The notes beneath the pieces were generated by a model. It was not told the origin of the DNA and did no database searches. It worked only from the letters and a program-made list of their open reading frames with translations. Shown here piece after piece: positions 19,101 to 26,857 of a stretch of 58,005 nt of DNA. Source of the stretch: an uncultured Bacteroidia bacterium. Its GTDB lineage: Bacteria; Bacteroidota; Bacteroidia; Bacteroidales; F082. Within the stretch, counting starts at the first letter, position 1. Each line of letters starts with the position of its first letter. A program made the translations under genes and the position numbers. The DNA lies in NCBI GenBank assembly GCA_902769875.1, contig CACXQV010000014.1, forward strand, positions 1 to 58,005, read 5' to 3'.

Positions 19101-19543
19101 ATGGCGAAAGCGAGATGCCGCTCAGCTTCAAAGCCGCACAAGACGGCACCTACACCCTCAGCTTTGAGGTCGAAAACATCGATTTGGACTATCTCCACCT
19201 CATCGACAACCTCACGGGCAACGATGTCGACCTGCTGGCCACACCTAATTATACCTTTGAGGCCACGACGAGAGATTATGCTTCAAGGTTCCGCTTGGCG
19301 TTCTCACCCGAAGTCGGCACTTCCGCAGGCTCATCGAGCGACAGCTTCGGCTTCGTTACCAATGGCCAGTTCCAATTGGTTGGCGGTCAAGGAGATTTAC
19401 AGATTGTAGATTTGAACGGAAGAATCTTGCGCACCGAAAGCCACACCAACACGGTTGACCTCAACGGCTTGAGTGCAGGCGTCTATTTCGTGCGCCTCAT
19501 CTCCGACAACGAGGTCCACACGATGAAGGTCGTGGTTGACTGA
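16169..19543 (+). CDS. Secreted C10 (streptopain-type) cysteine protease with T9SS tail, paralogue 1
   Basis: A 1124-residue exported protease. Signal peptide 1-20, Spi-type inhibitory propeptide to about 140 (FLNNNGAKAAQLTDLSKIAG; GFVVMAADDCVQPILGYS), then a C10 catalytic domain with nucleophile C175 (TVTGCVATAMAQ), H314 (GGGHAFVCDGY) and the N330-W331 loop (FHFNWGWSG). A fibronectin-III-like domain (about 378-455) and a jelly-roll-like domain follow. Residues 695-1124 form the module shared with three other proteins here, ending in a T9SS type A sorting domain (LQIVDLNGRILR..., GLSAGVYFVRL). Probably exported across the outer membrane and cleaved or anchored there; degrades host or dietary protein. 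Confidence 0.92.
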   Translation: MKRFTMIMALLLMVAMPMMAERVTPETAQKVAQTFLNNNGAKAAQLTDLSKIAGFPNLYIFTAEPGFVVMAADDCVQPILGYSLTGKFQTENMPTNVRGWLDGYNDEIQYAIDNKMKATAETSKLWKDLSEGNSKTAKATIVVDALIQTTWDQDPGYNALCPYDSNAGELTVTGCVATAMAQIIRYWEYPSHGVGSHSYTPSSHPEYGVQSVNFAQATYDWTDMPLYSPNSEIAKLMYHCGVAVDMDYNISSNGGSSAYNTSIAPALTNYFNYKSTASLKWKNSYSGNWIDLLKTELNAGRPIEYNGSGSGGGHAFVCDGYDNNNYFHFNWGWSGRNDGFYSLSNLNPGSGGSGGGSYNFTNNQNAVIGIQPKDCTSTTPTNFSVTKESRNAFLSWDEADNAVSYFIYRNGLLVASTANTTYTDENLLYGTYAYYVKSVDSNGSSSSPTQTISVAIEPIPSQLTVTKQDNNAVLSWTEPEWCAPSTDDEVLTYSYGNTIYHFGSGGTSKLYYGHKYPSSMINPNKVLYKVSFYPTMTGAYRLCVYNANAGNSKPQTQVYTQDITVSGTGWNDIVLNTPLQLDASKDLWVFIYDPVGRDYPMGAGSFEGSDSNGNYISFSSPTSGVSVQGVVMLISTYITDGSYTYNLYDGTTTVASNLSSTTYTVNNISNNAAHCYTLKTNFNGGLTGPSNMAGLTLGSASLSSLQLAANDQMTVTENSKLTVTGTLSNDNAANLIIENGAQLVHNTEGVMGTVKKNITPYSSNQNDGWNLLASPVIDSITPSADNGLLANNYDLYLFDQSQDLEWRNYEANSFAINHKTGYLYANSANTTLTFAGTLAATTDATTLDYNGSAAWKGFNLIGNPYPCEAYVNRSFYVVHFNNGISEFTVGSNPIPPCSAVLVQAQGTGESVIFSKSEIRDAGLTFTLKQSETRGNSFIDKAKVSFNENDNLLKYNLNPNSNKLYIPKNGQDFAVAYSDGESEMPLSFKAAQDGTYTLSFEVENIDLDYLHLIDNLTGNDVDLLATPNYTFEATTRDYASRFRLAFSPEVGTSAGSSSDSFGFVTNGQFQLVGGQGDLQIVDLNGRILRTESHTNTVDLNGLSAGVYFVRLISDNEVHTMKVVVD

Positions 19544-19568
19544 GCGGGACTTCCCTCACAATAGCTGC

Positions 19569-19604
19569 ACACGGTCCGGCTTTTCGGTCGGGCCGTGTTT
19601 TTTT
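19569..19604 (+). terminator. Rho-independent terminator between the C10 genes
   Basis: ACACGG-CCG pairs with CGG-CCGTGT around a short loop, followed by seven T residues. Confidence 0.8.
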
Positions 19605-19634
19605 GTGCCCCTGTCGAAAAATTCGCTATTTTTG
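19603..19634 (+). promoter_or_regulatory. Promoter of the second C10 protease
   Basis: TTG (19603-19605), 21-bp spacer, TATTTTTG (19627-19634), 35 bp before the ATG at 19670. Confidence 0.7.
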
Positions 19635-19669
19635 CAGTTTTGTTTAAACACGCTAAAAACACCATCCAA

Positions 19670-22600
19670 ATGAAAAGATACACGATGATTGCGGCATTGC
19701 TGCTCATGGCTGCGATGCCGATGAAAGCCGAGCGCGTTGCGCCCGAAACCGCCCGAAAAGCGGCCCAAACATTCCTGAACAACAACGGCGCGAAAACCGC
19801 CCAACTCACCGACCTTTCGAAGGCAGCGGGTTTCGAGAACCTTTACATCTTCACGACAGAAAACAGTTTTGTAGTGATGGCTGCCGATGACTGCGTGCAA
19901 CCCATTTTGGGTTATTCGCTTGACAACACTTTCGTTGCCTACGACATACCCGACAACCTGCGCTGCTGGCTGCAAGGCTACAGCGACAAAATTCAGTCCG
20001 CCATCAACAGCAAGGCGAAGACCACAGCCGAAACCACCAAGCAATGGAAAGACCTGATGGATGGCAACACGAAAGCTGGAAAAGCGACCGCAATTGTTGG
20101 GCCATTGGTTCAGACTATATGGAACCAAAACACTCCATACAATAATCTTTGCCCCAAAATAGGTAACACAAGGACAGTAACAGGCTGCGTGGCCACCGCT
20201 ATGGCACAGGTAATGAAGTTTTGGAACCATCCCACCGTGGGGACAGGCTCTAATTCCTATTCGTGGAACTCTCAAACCTTAAGCGCTGATTTTGGTGCAA
20301 CCACTTACGATTGGGACAATATGAAGAACAGCTACAGTTCGAGTTATTCCAGCGACGAGGCAAACGCCGTGGCCACTTTGATATACCATTGCGGAGTTTC
20401 TGTCGATATGGATTACAACATTTCAGGAAATGGAGGTAGCAGTGCCAGCACTTATAATGTCATGAATGCATTACAAACCTACTTCAGTTATGCTCCATCT
20501 ATGCAATACAAATCCAAAGACGATTACGGTGACGAACTTTGGGTTGCCATGTTGAAAAATGAGCTCAATGACGGAAGGCCCTTGCAGTACAGAGGCAGTG
20601 ACGCTGGAGGCCATGGCGGACATTCCTTTGTTTGCGACGGTTACGACAGTGACGACAATTTCCACTTCAATTGGGGATGGGGCAGCTATTGTGACGGCTA
20701 TTATTCCGTAAATGACATGGAACCCGGTGTTGGTGGTATCGGTGCAGGAAATGGAGTGTACACCGTTGGGCAATCCGCCATCTTCGGCATCGAGCCTATA
20801 AGCTCGCTTGATGCACCAACACTCTCGGCCTCGGTTTCCGAAGGTTATATCAATTTGACATGGAGTGCAATAGACGAGGCCGTTTCCTACGACCTTTATA
20901 AAAACGATGTCAAAATTGGGACCGGCATAACCGAAACCAATTACTCAGACAGCGAGGTAACCTTTGGCTCATATTATAGCTATTATGTCAGAGCCGTTTC
21001 TAATGAAAACAGGTCGAATCCTTCTAATACCGTAACCAAACTATATTTTTATCGGAGCCTCGTGCCAACAAACCTTTCTGCTACCTACACGAATAGCAAT
21101 TCCATCCTCAGTTGGACTGGCTGTGAAGGGAACCAATCCTTAGATTTGCATTACGCTACAGAGCCAGATTATATAGGAAGGAATGCAGACGAAGACAATC
21201 CAGGCACATACTGGGGGCAGAGGTATCCAGCAGCTTCAATAGCCCATTTCGCCGGCATGGAAATCAGTAAAATTTCATGCTATCTCTACTATGCTTCCAG
21301 CTATACTTTATATGCTTTCAATGGAGAAGTGACCGAGACAGACAAACTTTGCGAACGAAACTGTAGCAAAGCGAGCGAAGGCATGGAATGGATTGATTTC
21401 AACTTCGACACTCCTCTGCAAATCGATTGTTCGAAGGATTTATGGGTTGTTCTTTACAATAATGATTCCAATGCATTGTACCCTGCATTTAGCGGATACT
21501 ATAGTGGCGATAATGATTCCGATGGAAAATACATAGCCCCCACATTGGAAGACTTGCCAAACAATACATGTAGCGCACAAGATATGTCCTGGCTTTTTAT
21601 TACCACGCTCACCGACGGCACCTATACCTACAATCTGTATGACAATGGCGTGAGCGTCGCCAACGACATTGCGGCCACGAACTATACGGTTGCAAATCCC
21701 GCCAACAACTCCATCCACCAATACACCGTCAAGACCAACTACCATGGCGGCGAATCGGCTGCTTCCAACATAGCTGGACTTGCGTTAGGCACGACCACCA
21801 TCAACCAAGACTTTAGCCTCAACGCCAACGACAGGATGACCATAGCCGAAAACAGCACCCTCACCATCACTGGCACTCTCAGCAACGCCAATCCCGAAAG
21901 CCTCATCCTCGAAAACGGCGCACAACTCATTCACCACAGCGAAGGCGTGATGGCCACGGTAAAAAAGGACATCGCTGCCATCAACGGCGACCAAGGCTGG
22001 AACTTTGTTGCCTCGCCTGCAACGGAAGACACCGAACCAAGCACAGCCAACGGTTTCCTCAATGGCACCGCCGAAGAAAACGACTACGACCTTTATTATT
22101 ATGACGAGCCTACGCAATTTTGGAGAAATTACGAGTCTAACAATTTCGTGATCGAACACAAGAAAGGCTACCTCTACGCCAATGGCGAGGACGGTGGCAC
22201 CACACTTCAATTCGAAGGCACGCTGACACCGAGCAACAACAACATCACTGTCAGTGACCTGAGCCACAGCGCGGAAACGCTGACCGGCTTCAACCTCGTG
22301 GGCAACCCCTTCGCCTGCAATGCGACCGTCGATTGTGATTATTATGTGGTCAACGGCGAAAACGTCAGTTTGCCGTCTGAGGGTCACGTCATTGCGCCTT
22401 GCGAGGCTGTTTTTGTGCAAGCCACGGAAGCCAACACCAGCGTCACCTTCGCCAAAGCAACTGCGGCTGCCTTGCCTTCAAGCAACAGTTTCGACATCAC
22501 TTTGGATCAAGGCCAAAACACGAGAGGTGCCGAAATTGACCGCGCCCGTGTGCGCCTCGGCAATGCAAGGAATTTGGAAAAATTCAGGATTCACGGCGGC

Positions 22601-23164
22601 AATGAAGCCGAGATTTACATCCCGCAAAACGGCCACGACTTTGCCGTGGCTTGTGCCAACGGCCAAAGCGAGCTGCCTCTCAACTTCAAGGCCGCCAGCA
22701 ACGGCACCTACACGCTCAGTTTTGGAACCGAAAACCTCGACTTGGATTACCTCCACCTCATCGACAACATGACTGGCGCCGACATCGACCTGCTCAACCC
22801 AAAAGCACTCATAGCGGGCGAAGACTCGCAATCCCATACGCCTTCGTACACTTTCACCGCCAAGACAACGGATTATGCATCGAGGTTCAAGTTGGTTTTA
22901 TCCAATTGCGGAGACGCAATTGGCGACAATGGCGACAATGCGCCGTTTGCCGTCATCAGCAACGGCGAAATCCATATCGTAGAGACGTTTCCTGAAACGT
23001 CTCTTGGAATGACCCTGCAAATCATGGATATGTTAGGACATGTGGTTGTTTCGGTTGGTAACGTTACGGGAAACGTCTCTACCAGCGGAATGGCGGCAGG
23101 CGTTTACGTTTTGCGTTTGATTGACGGCGACAACATCAAAACACAGAAAATCGTAATCGAATAA
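19670..23164 (+). CDS. Secreted C10 cysteine protease with T9SS tail, paralogue 2
   Basis: A 1164-residue paralogue of the preceding gene. The ATG at 19670 starts a signal peptide almost identical to its neighbour's (MKRYTMIAALLLMAAMP); the frame is open further upstream, but that region is the promoter. The propeptide is followed by the catalytic domain with C173 (VTGCVATAMAQ), H318 (GGHSFVCDGY) and N334-W335. Fn3-like and jelly-roll regions follow, then the shared module (706-1164) and a type A sorting tail (GMAAGVYVLRL). Near residue 1104 the DNA contains a perfect palindrome (22981-23004) encoding an extra ETFPETSLG absent from paralogues. A tandem duplicate of the first protease with its own promoter. 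Confidence 0.92.
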   Translation: MKRYTMIAALLLMAAMPMKAERVAPETARKAAQTFLNNNGAKTAQLTDLSKAAGFENLYIFTTENSFVVMAADDCVQPILGYSLDNTFVAYDIPDNLRCWLQGYSDKIQSAINSKAKTTAETTKQWKDLMDGNTKAGKATAIVGPLVQTIWNQNTPYNNLCPKIGNTRTVTGCVATAMAQVMKFWNHPTVGTGSNSYSWNSQTLSADFGATTYDWDNMKNSYSSSYSSDEANAVATLIYHCGVSVDMDYNISGNGGSSASTYNVMNALQTYFSYAPSMQYKSKDDYGDELWVAMLKNELNDGRPLQYRGSDAGGHGGHSFVCDGYDSDDNFHFNWGWGSYCDGYYSVNDMEPGVGGIGAGNGVYTVGQSAIFGIEPISSLDAPTLSASVSEGYINLTWSAIDEAVSYDLYKNDVKIGTGITETNYSDSEVTFGSYYSYYVRAVSNENRSNPSNTVTKLYFYRSLVPTNLSATYTNSNSILSWTGCEGNQSLDLHYATEPDYIGRNADEDNPGTYWGQRYPAASIAHFAGMEISKISCYLYYASSYTLYAFNGEVTETDKLCERNCSKASEGMEWIDFNFDTPLQIDCSKDLWVVLYNNDSNALYPAFSGYYSGDNDSDGKYIAPTLEDLPNNTCSAQDMSWLFITTLTDGTYTYNLYDNGVSVANDIAATNYTVANPANNSIHQYTVKTNYHGGESAASNIAGLALGTTTINQDFSLNANDRMTIAENSTLTITGTLSNANPESLILENGAQLIHHSEGVMATVKKDIAAINGDQGWNFVASPATEDTEPSTANGFLNGTAEENDYDLYYYDEPTQFWRNYESNNFVIEHKKGYLYANGEDGGTTLQFEGTLTPSNNNITVSDLSHSAETLTGFNLVGNPFACNATVDCDYYVVNGENVSLPSEGHVIAPCEAVFVQATEANTSVTFAKATAAALPSSNSFDITLDQGQNTRGAEIDRARVRLGNARNLEKFRIHGGNEAEIYIPQNGHDFAVACANGQSELPLNFKAASNGTYTLSFGTENLDLDYLHLIDNMTGADIDLLNPKALIAGEDSQSHTPSYTFTAKTTDYASRFKLVLSNCGDAIGDNGDNAPFAVISNGEIHIVETFPETSLGMTLQIMDMLGHVVVSVGNVTGNVSTSGMAAGVYVLRLIDGDNIKTQKIVIE
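22981..23004. repeat. Perfect 24-bp palindrome (family K) in the second C10 gene
   Basis: AGAGACGTTTC and its exact complement flank a 2-nt centre. A half-copy (GAAACGTCTCT) follows at about 23070-23080. Palindromes with this AGAGACGTTTC core are dispersed repeats in other bacteria. Confidence 0.7.
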
Positions 23165-23169
23165 ATTTG

Positions 23170-23177
23170 TATCTTTG
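23170..23177 (+). promoter_or_regulatory. -7 box for mfd
   Basis: TATCTTTG begins 5 bp after the stop of the protease gene. It overlaps an in-frame TTG at 23167, which therefore cannot be the mfd start. Confidence 0.65.
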
Positions 23178-23196
23178 CGCCACAATTTCAAAAACC

Positions 23197-26100
23197 GTGG
23201 CAAGCATTACGAACCAACCCTATAAAAACAATGCCCACATCGACGCGATAGTCAAGGCTTTGCGCGATGGCGGGCATTTGCTTTGTTCCAATTTGACGGC
23301 CTCATCGAAGGCTTTTGTGGTGGAAGAAACCTTCCGGCAGATGGGCGGGCAACACCTCATCGTGTGCGCCGACAAGGAAGACGCAGCCTATTTCTACAAC
23401 GACCTCGAAAGCCTCCTCGGCGAGCGCGGTATGGACTACAGCAAGAAACAGGTGCTCTTCTACCCCACTTCCTACAAACGCCCCTACGAACCCGAAAAAC
23501 CCGACAATTCCTACATCCTCTCAAGGACAGAAGTCTTGCAGCGCGTTTCGACATCAGAGCGCAAAACATTGATTGTCAGTTATCCAGAGGCGTTGAGCGA
23601 GAAGGTTTTCACGCGCAAACTCTTGGCCAAAAACACCTTCAAACTCAAAGTCGGGGAAAAAGTCAACCTCGATTTCCTCACCGATTTGCTCTACGACTAC
23701 GAGTTCGAGAACGTGGATTTCGTCGTCGAGCCAGGACAGTTTGCCATACGTGGCGGCTTGGTCGATGTGTTTTCCTTCGCCAACGACTACCCTTACCGCA
23801 TCGAGTTTTTCGGCGACGAGGTGGAAAGCATCCGCAGTTTCAACATCGCCGACCAGCTTTCGATTGAGAAGCTGAAACAAATCGTGCTGCTGCCCAACAT
23901 GCAGGAACGCGCCTTCATCGAGGAGCGCGAGGCCATCCTGCAATACTTGCCCGACACGACCACCGTGTGGCTCACCGATATGGCCTTTTTCGCCTCCCAA
24001 GTCGATAAGGAATACGACCACGCCATTGAAGGTTTCGAGAAACTGCAAGCCACAGAGGAAGAGGAAGTTAAAGCCTTGAAACCAGGGCAGTTGTTCAGCA
24101 AGTCCGAGGAACTTTTGGACTGCCTGAAGAAACGCCGCACCGTGGAATTTGGCACTTCAAGCCTGCTAATAACTGATAGTCTGGATTGCTTCGTTCCTCG
24201 CGATGACGCGAAGCAAGTCAACCAAAGCCCTGAAAGGGCAACCCTAACAGAAACGGGCTATTTCAAGCCCCGTTCCAATGAAAGGCTGCCACAGTGTGAC
24301 AGCCCTACAACTGTCACCTTCCACACCAAGCCCCAGCCCATCTTCAGCAAAAACTTCAACCTCCTCATCGACGACATCGCCGAACACAAGGAGGAAGGCT
24401 ACCGCGTCATCATTTTTTCTGAAAGCAGCAAGCAACTTTCACGCATTCAAGCGATTTTGAACGACATCAACCACAACGACGAGCTTCACCGCGACTTCGA
24501 AACCGAGACCATCGCCATACACGGCGGCTTCATCGACGAGGACCTGAAGGTGTGCTGCTACACCGACCACCAAATCTTTGAGCGTTACCACCGTTTCCAT
24601 CTGCGCGACAACTTCTCGACCAAGCAGGCCATCACGCTGAAAGACCTCTACGAACTGAAGCCAGGCGACTACGTCACCCACATCGACCACGGCATCGGGC
24701 GCTTCGACGGTCTCGAAACCATCGAGAACAACGGCAAGCCGCAAGAGGCCATCCGCCTGATTTACAACAACGGCGACCTGCTTTATGTGAGCATCCACTC
24801 GCTGCACCGCATTGCGAAATACAGCAGCAAAGACGGCACCGAGCCGCATTTGAGCACCCTCGGCAGCGGCGCGTGGAACCGACTGAAAAACAAAACGAAA
24901 AGCAAGGTCAAGGACATTGCGCGTGAACTCATCAAGCTCTACGCCGAGCGCAAGCGCACGCCCGGCTTCCAGTTTGCGCCCGACAACTACCTGCAAAACG
25001 AGTTGGAGGCTTCGTTCATCTACGAGGACACCCCCGACCAACTGAAAGCCACCAACGACGTGAAGCGCGACATGGAAAGCGAGCACCCGATGGACCGCCT
25101 CGTGTGCGGCGACGTGGGCTTCGGCAAGACCGAAGTGGCCATGCGCGCCGCCTTCAAGGCCTGCTGCGACTCGAAGCAAGTGGCCGTTTTGGTGCCCACC
25201 ACCGTGCTGGCATTGCAACATTACCACACCTTCACAGAACGCTTCAACGGCTTCCCCGTCACCGTCGAATACCTCAACCGATTCAAGACCACCAAACAAC
25301 AGACCGAAATCCTGAAGAAACTCGAAAAAGGCGAAATCGACATCATTATCGGGACGCATAGATTGACAGGAAAAGATGTGAAATTCAAGGATTTGGGATT
25401 GCTCGTCATCGATGAGGAACAGAAATTCGGCGTGGCCGTGAAAGAGAAACTGAAAGAGATGAAGGCCAACGTCGATACGCTGACTTTGACCGCCACGCCC
25501 ATCCCAAGAACCCTGCAATTCTCGATGATGGGTGCGAGGGATTTGAGCGTCATCACCACGCCGCCGCCCAACCGCTATCCCGTGCAGACCGAGCTTCGCG
25601 GCTTCGACGGGGAACTCATCCGCGATGCCATACAGTTTGAACTTGCCCGCAACGGTCAGGTGTTCTTCATCCACAACCGCATCCAAAACATTATGGATGT
25701 ACACGACTTCATCCTGAAATACGTGCCGGGCGTGCGCATCGCCGTGGCCCACGGCCAGATGGAAGGCACTAAACTTGAGGACATTATGCTCGGCTTCATC
25801 AACGGCGACTATGACGTGCTGCTCTGCACCACCATCGTGGAATCGGGTTTGGACATCCCCAACGCCAACACCATTATTATTAATGAAGCGCACCGCTACG
25901 GCCTCTCCGACCTGCACCAACTGCGCGGGCGCGTGGGTCGTTCCAACAAAAAGGCTTTCTGCTATTTATTGACGCCGCCATTGAACACCCTCACCCAAGA
26001 AGCCCAAAAACGCCTTCGTGCCTTGGAGGAATTTTCCGACCTCGGCGAAGGCATCAACATCGCCATGCGCGACCTCGACATTCGCGGTGCGGGCAACATC

Positions 26101-26688
26101 CTCGGTGCGGAACAAAGCGGTTTCATCAACGACATCGGTTTTGAGACCTACCACAAAATCCTCGACGAGGCCATTCTCGAACTGAAAGAGACTGAATTTC
26201 AGGATATTTTCGACAAGGAAGAGGAGAAAACCTACGTCGCGGACTGCACCATCGAGACCGATATGGAGGTGCGTTTCCCCGCTGACTACATCAACTCGAC
26301 GCAAGAGCGCGTGAGCCTCTACAGCGAACTCGACCGCACCAAGACCGAGGAAGCCTTGATGAAGTTCACCGACCACCTCATCGACCGCTTCGGCCCGATT
26401 CCAAAGCAGGTGAACGACCTTTTAAACACCGTGCGCCTCCGCTGGATTGCCAAGGACTTGGGCTTCGAGAAGATTCTGTTGCGCCACCACAATATGACGG
26501 CCTATTTCGTCAGCAACCAAGAGTCAAGATACTTTGAGAGCGCAACCTTCCAAAAAGTCATGCAGTATATCATGAGCCACCCGAAACGCACCGCCGTCAA
26601 GGAGGCTAACGACAAACTGCAATTGACTGTAAAAGAGGTTAGTACAGTGACACAAGCGTTGGAATTACTTAGAGAGATGCAGAATTAA
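23197..26688 (+). CDS. mfd: Transcription-repair coupling factor Mfd, with repeat insertion
   Basis: A DNA translocase that removes stalled RNA polymerase from lesions and recruits UvrA. I place the start at GTG 23197 (1163 residues), downstream of the promoter; no in-frame ATG precedes the conserved N-terminus. In order: UvrB-homology region, RNA-polymerase-interacting domain (LKPGDYVTHIDHGIGRF), helicase motifs (CGDVGFGKTEVAMRAA, VIDEEQKFGV, TATPIPRTL, QLRGRVGRS), TRG/D7 C-terminus. About 45 residues (about 328-372, LDCFVPRDDAKQVNQ...ERLPQCDSPT) interrupt the region between VEFG and FHTKPQPIFSKNF. They are encoded by three adjoining palindromes at 24181-24310. The frame is intact. Confidence 0.95.
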   Translation: MASITNQPYKNNAHIDAIVKALRDGGHLLCSNLTASSKAFVVEETFRQMGGQHLIVCADKEDAAYFYNDLESLLGERGMDYSKKQVLFYPTSYKRPYEPEKPDNSYILSRTEVLQRVSTSERKTLIVSYPEALSEKVFTRKLLAKNTFKLKVGEKVNLDFLTDLLYDYEFENVDFVVEPGQFAIRGGLVDVFSFANDYPYRIEFFGDEVESIRSFNIADQLSIEKLKQIVLLPNMQERAFIEEREAILQYLPDTTTVWLTDMAFFASQVDKEYDHAIEGFEKLQATEEEEVKALKPGQLFSKSEELLDCLKKRRTVEFGTSSLLITDSLDCFVPRDDAKQVNQSPERATLTETGYFKPRSNERLPQCDSPTTVTFHTKPQPIFSKNFNLLIDDIAEHKEEGYRVIIFSESSKQLSRIQAILNDINHNDELHRDFETETIAIHGGFIDEDLKVCCYTDHQIFERYHRFHLRDNFSTKQAITLKDLYELKPGDYVTHIDHGIGRFDGLETIENNGKPQEAIRLIYNNGDLLYVSIHSLHRIAKYSSKDGTEPHLSTLGSGAWNRLKNKTKSKVKDIARELIKLYAERKRTPGFQFAPDNYLQNELEASFIYEDTPDQLKATNDVKRDMESEHPMDRLVCGDVGFGKTEVAMRAAFKACCDSKQVAVLVPTTVLALQHYHTFTERFNGFPVTVEYLNRFKTTKQQTEILKKLEKGEIDIIIGTHRLTGKDVKFKDLGLLVIDEEQKFGVAVKEKLKEMKANVDTLTLTATPIPRTLQFSMMGARDLSVITTPPPNRYPVQTELRGFDGELIRDAIQFELARNGQVFFIHNRIQNIMDVHDFILKYVPGVRIAVAHGQMEGTKLEDIMLGFINGDYDVLLCTTIVESGLDIPNANTIIINEAHRYGLSDLHQLRGRVGRSNKKAFCYLLTPPLNTLTQEAQKRLRALEEFSDLGEGINIAMRDLDIRGAGNILGAEQSGFINDIGFETYHKILDEAILELKETEFQDIFDKEEEKTYVADCTIETDMEVRFPADYINSTQERVSLYSELDRTKTEEALMKFTDHLIDRFGPIPKQVNDLLNTVRLRWIAKDLGFEKILLRHHNMTAYFVSNQESRYFESATFQKVMQYIMSHPKRTAVKEANDKLQLTVKEVSTVTQALELLREMQN
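24181..24310. repeat. Composite palindromic repeat inside mfd
   Basis: Three palindromic units in a row. First, TTGCTTCG...CGAAGCAA (24187-24216). Second, GCCCTgaaAGGGC (24227-24239), followed by AACGGGCT...AGCCCCGTT. Third, a left arm of family A (GGCTGCCACAGTGTGAC plus AGCCCTACA) also present in the DUF2851 gene. All are translated within the mfd frame. Confidence 0.8.
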
Positions 26689-26690
26689 TC

Positions 26691-26855
26691 TCACGCAGAA
26701 AGCGCAGAATTATATGAAGCGCATGGCAATGCTTTCTTTCTCACGCAGAATGCGCAGAAATCGCAGATTCGACGAAGTCAATTATGAGAAGCGCGAAGCG
26801 ACGATAAATTTACGTCCGACAGTTTCTGCGAGTTCAGCGGTTTCTGCGTGAAAAA
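26691..26855. repeat. Dispersed repeat, family D, copy 2
   Basis: Left part TCTCACGCAGAAAGCGCAGAA, repeated once as CTCACGCAGAATGCGCAG; right part TTTCTGCG..TTCAGCGGTTTCTGCGTGA in inverted orientation. Fills the gap between the convergent mfd and symporter genes. Confidence 0.6.
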
Positions 26856-26857
26856 AC

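Noticed and set aside
23167-23196. TTG start for mfd at 23167
   Set aside because: It lies at the -7 box TATCTTTG, so it would precede transcription.
24439-25920. A 493-codon open frame antisense to mfd
   Set aside because: Low-complexity V/H/D-rich translation typical of antisense frames in GC-rich codons; no domain; mfd on the other strand is unmistakable.
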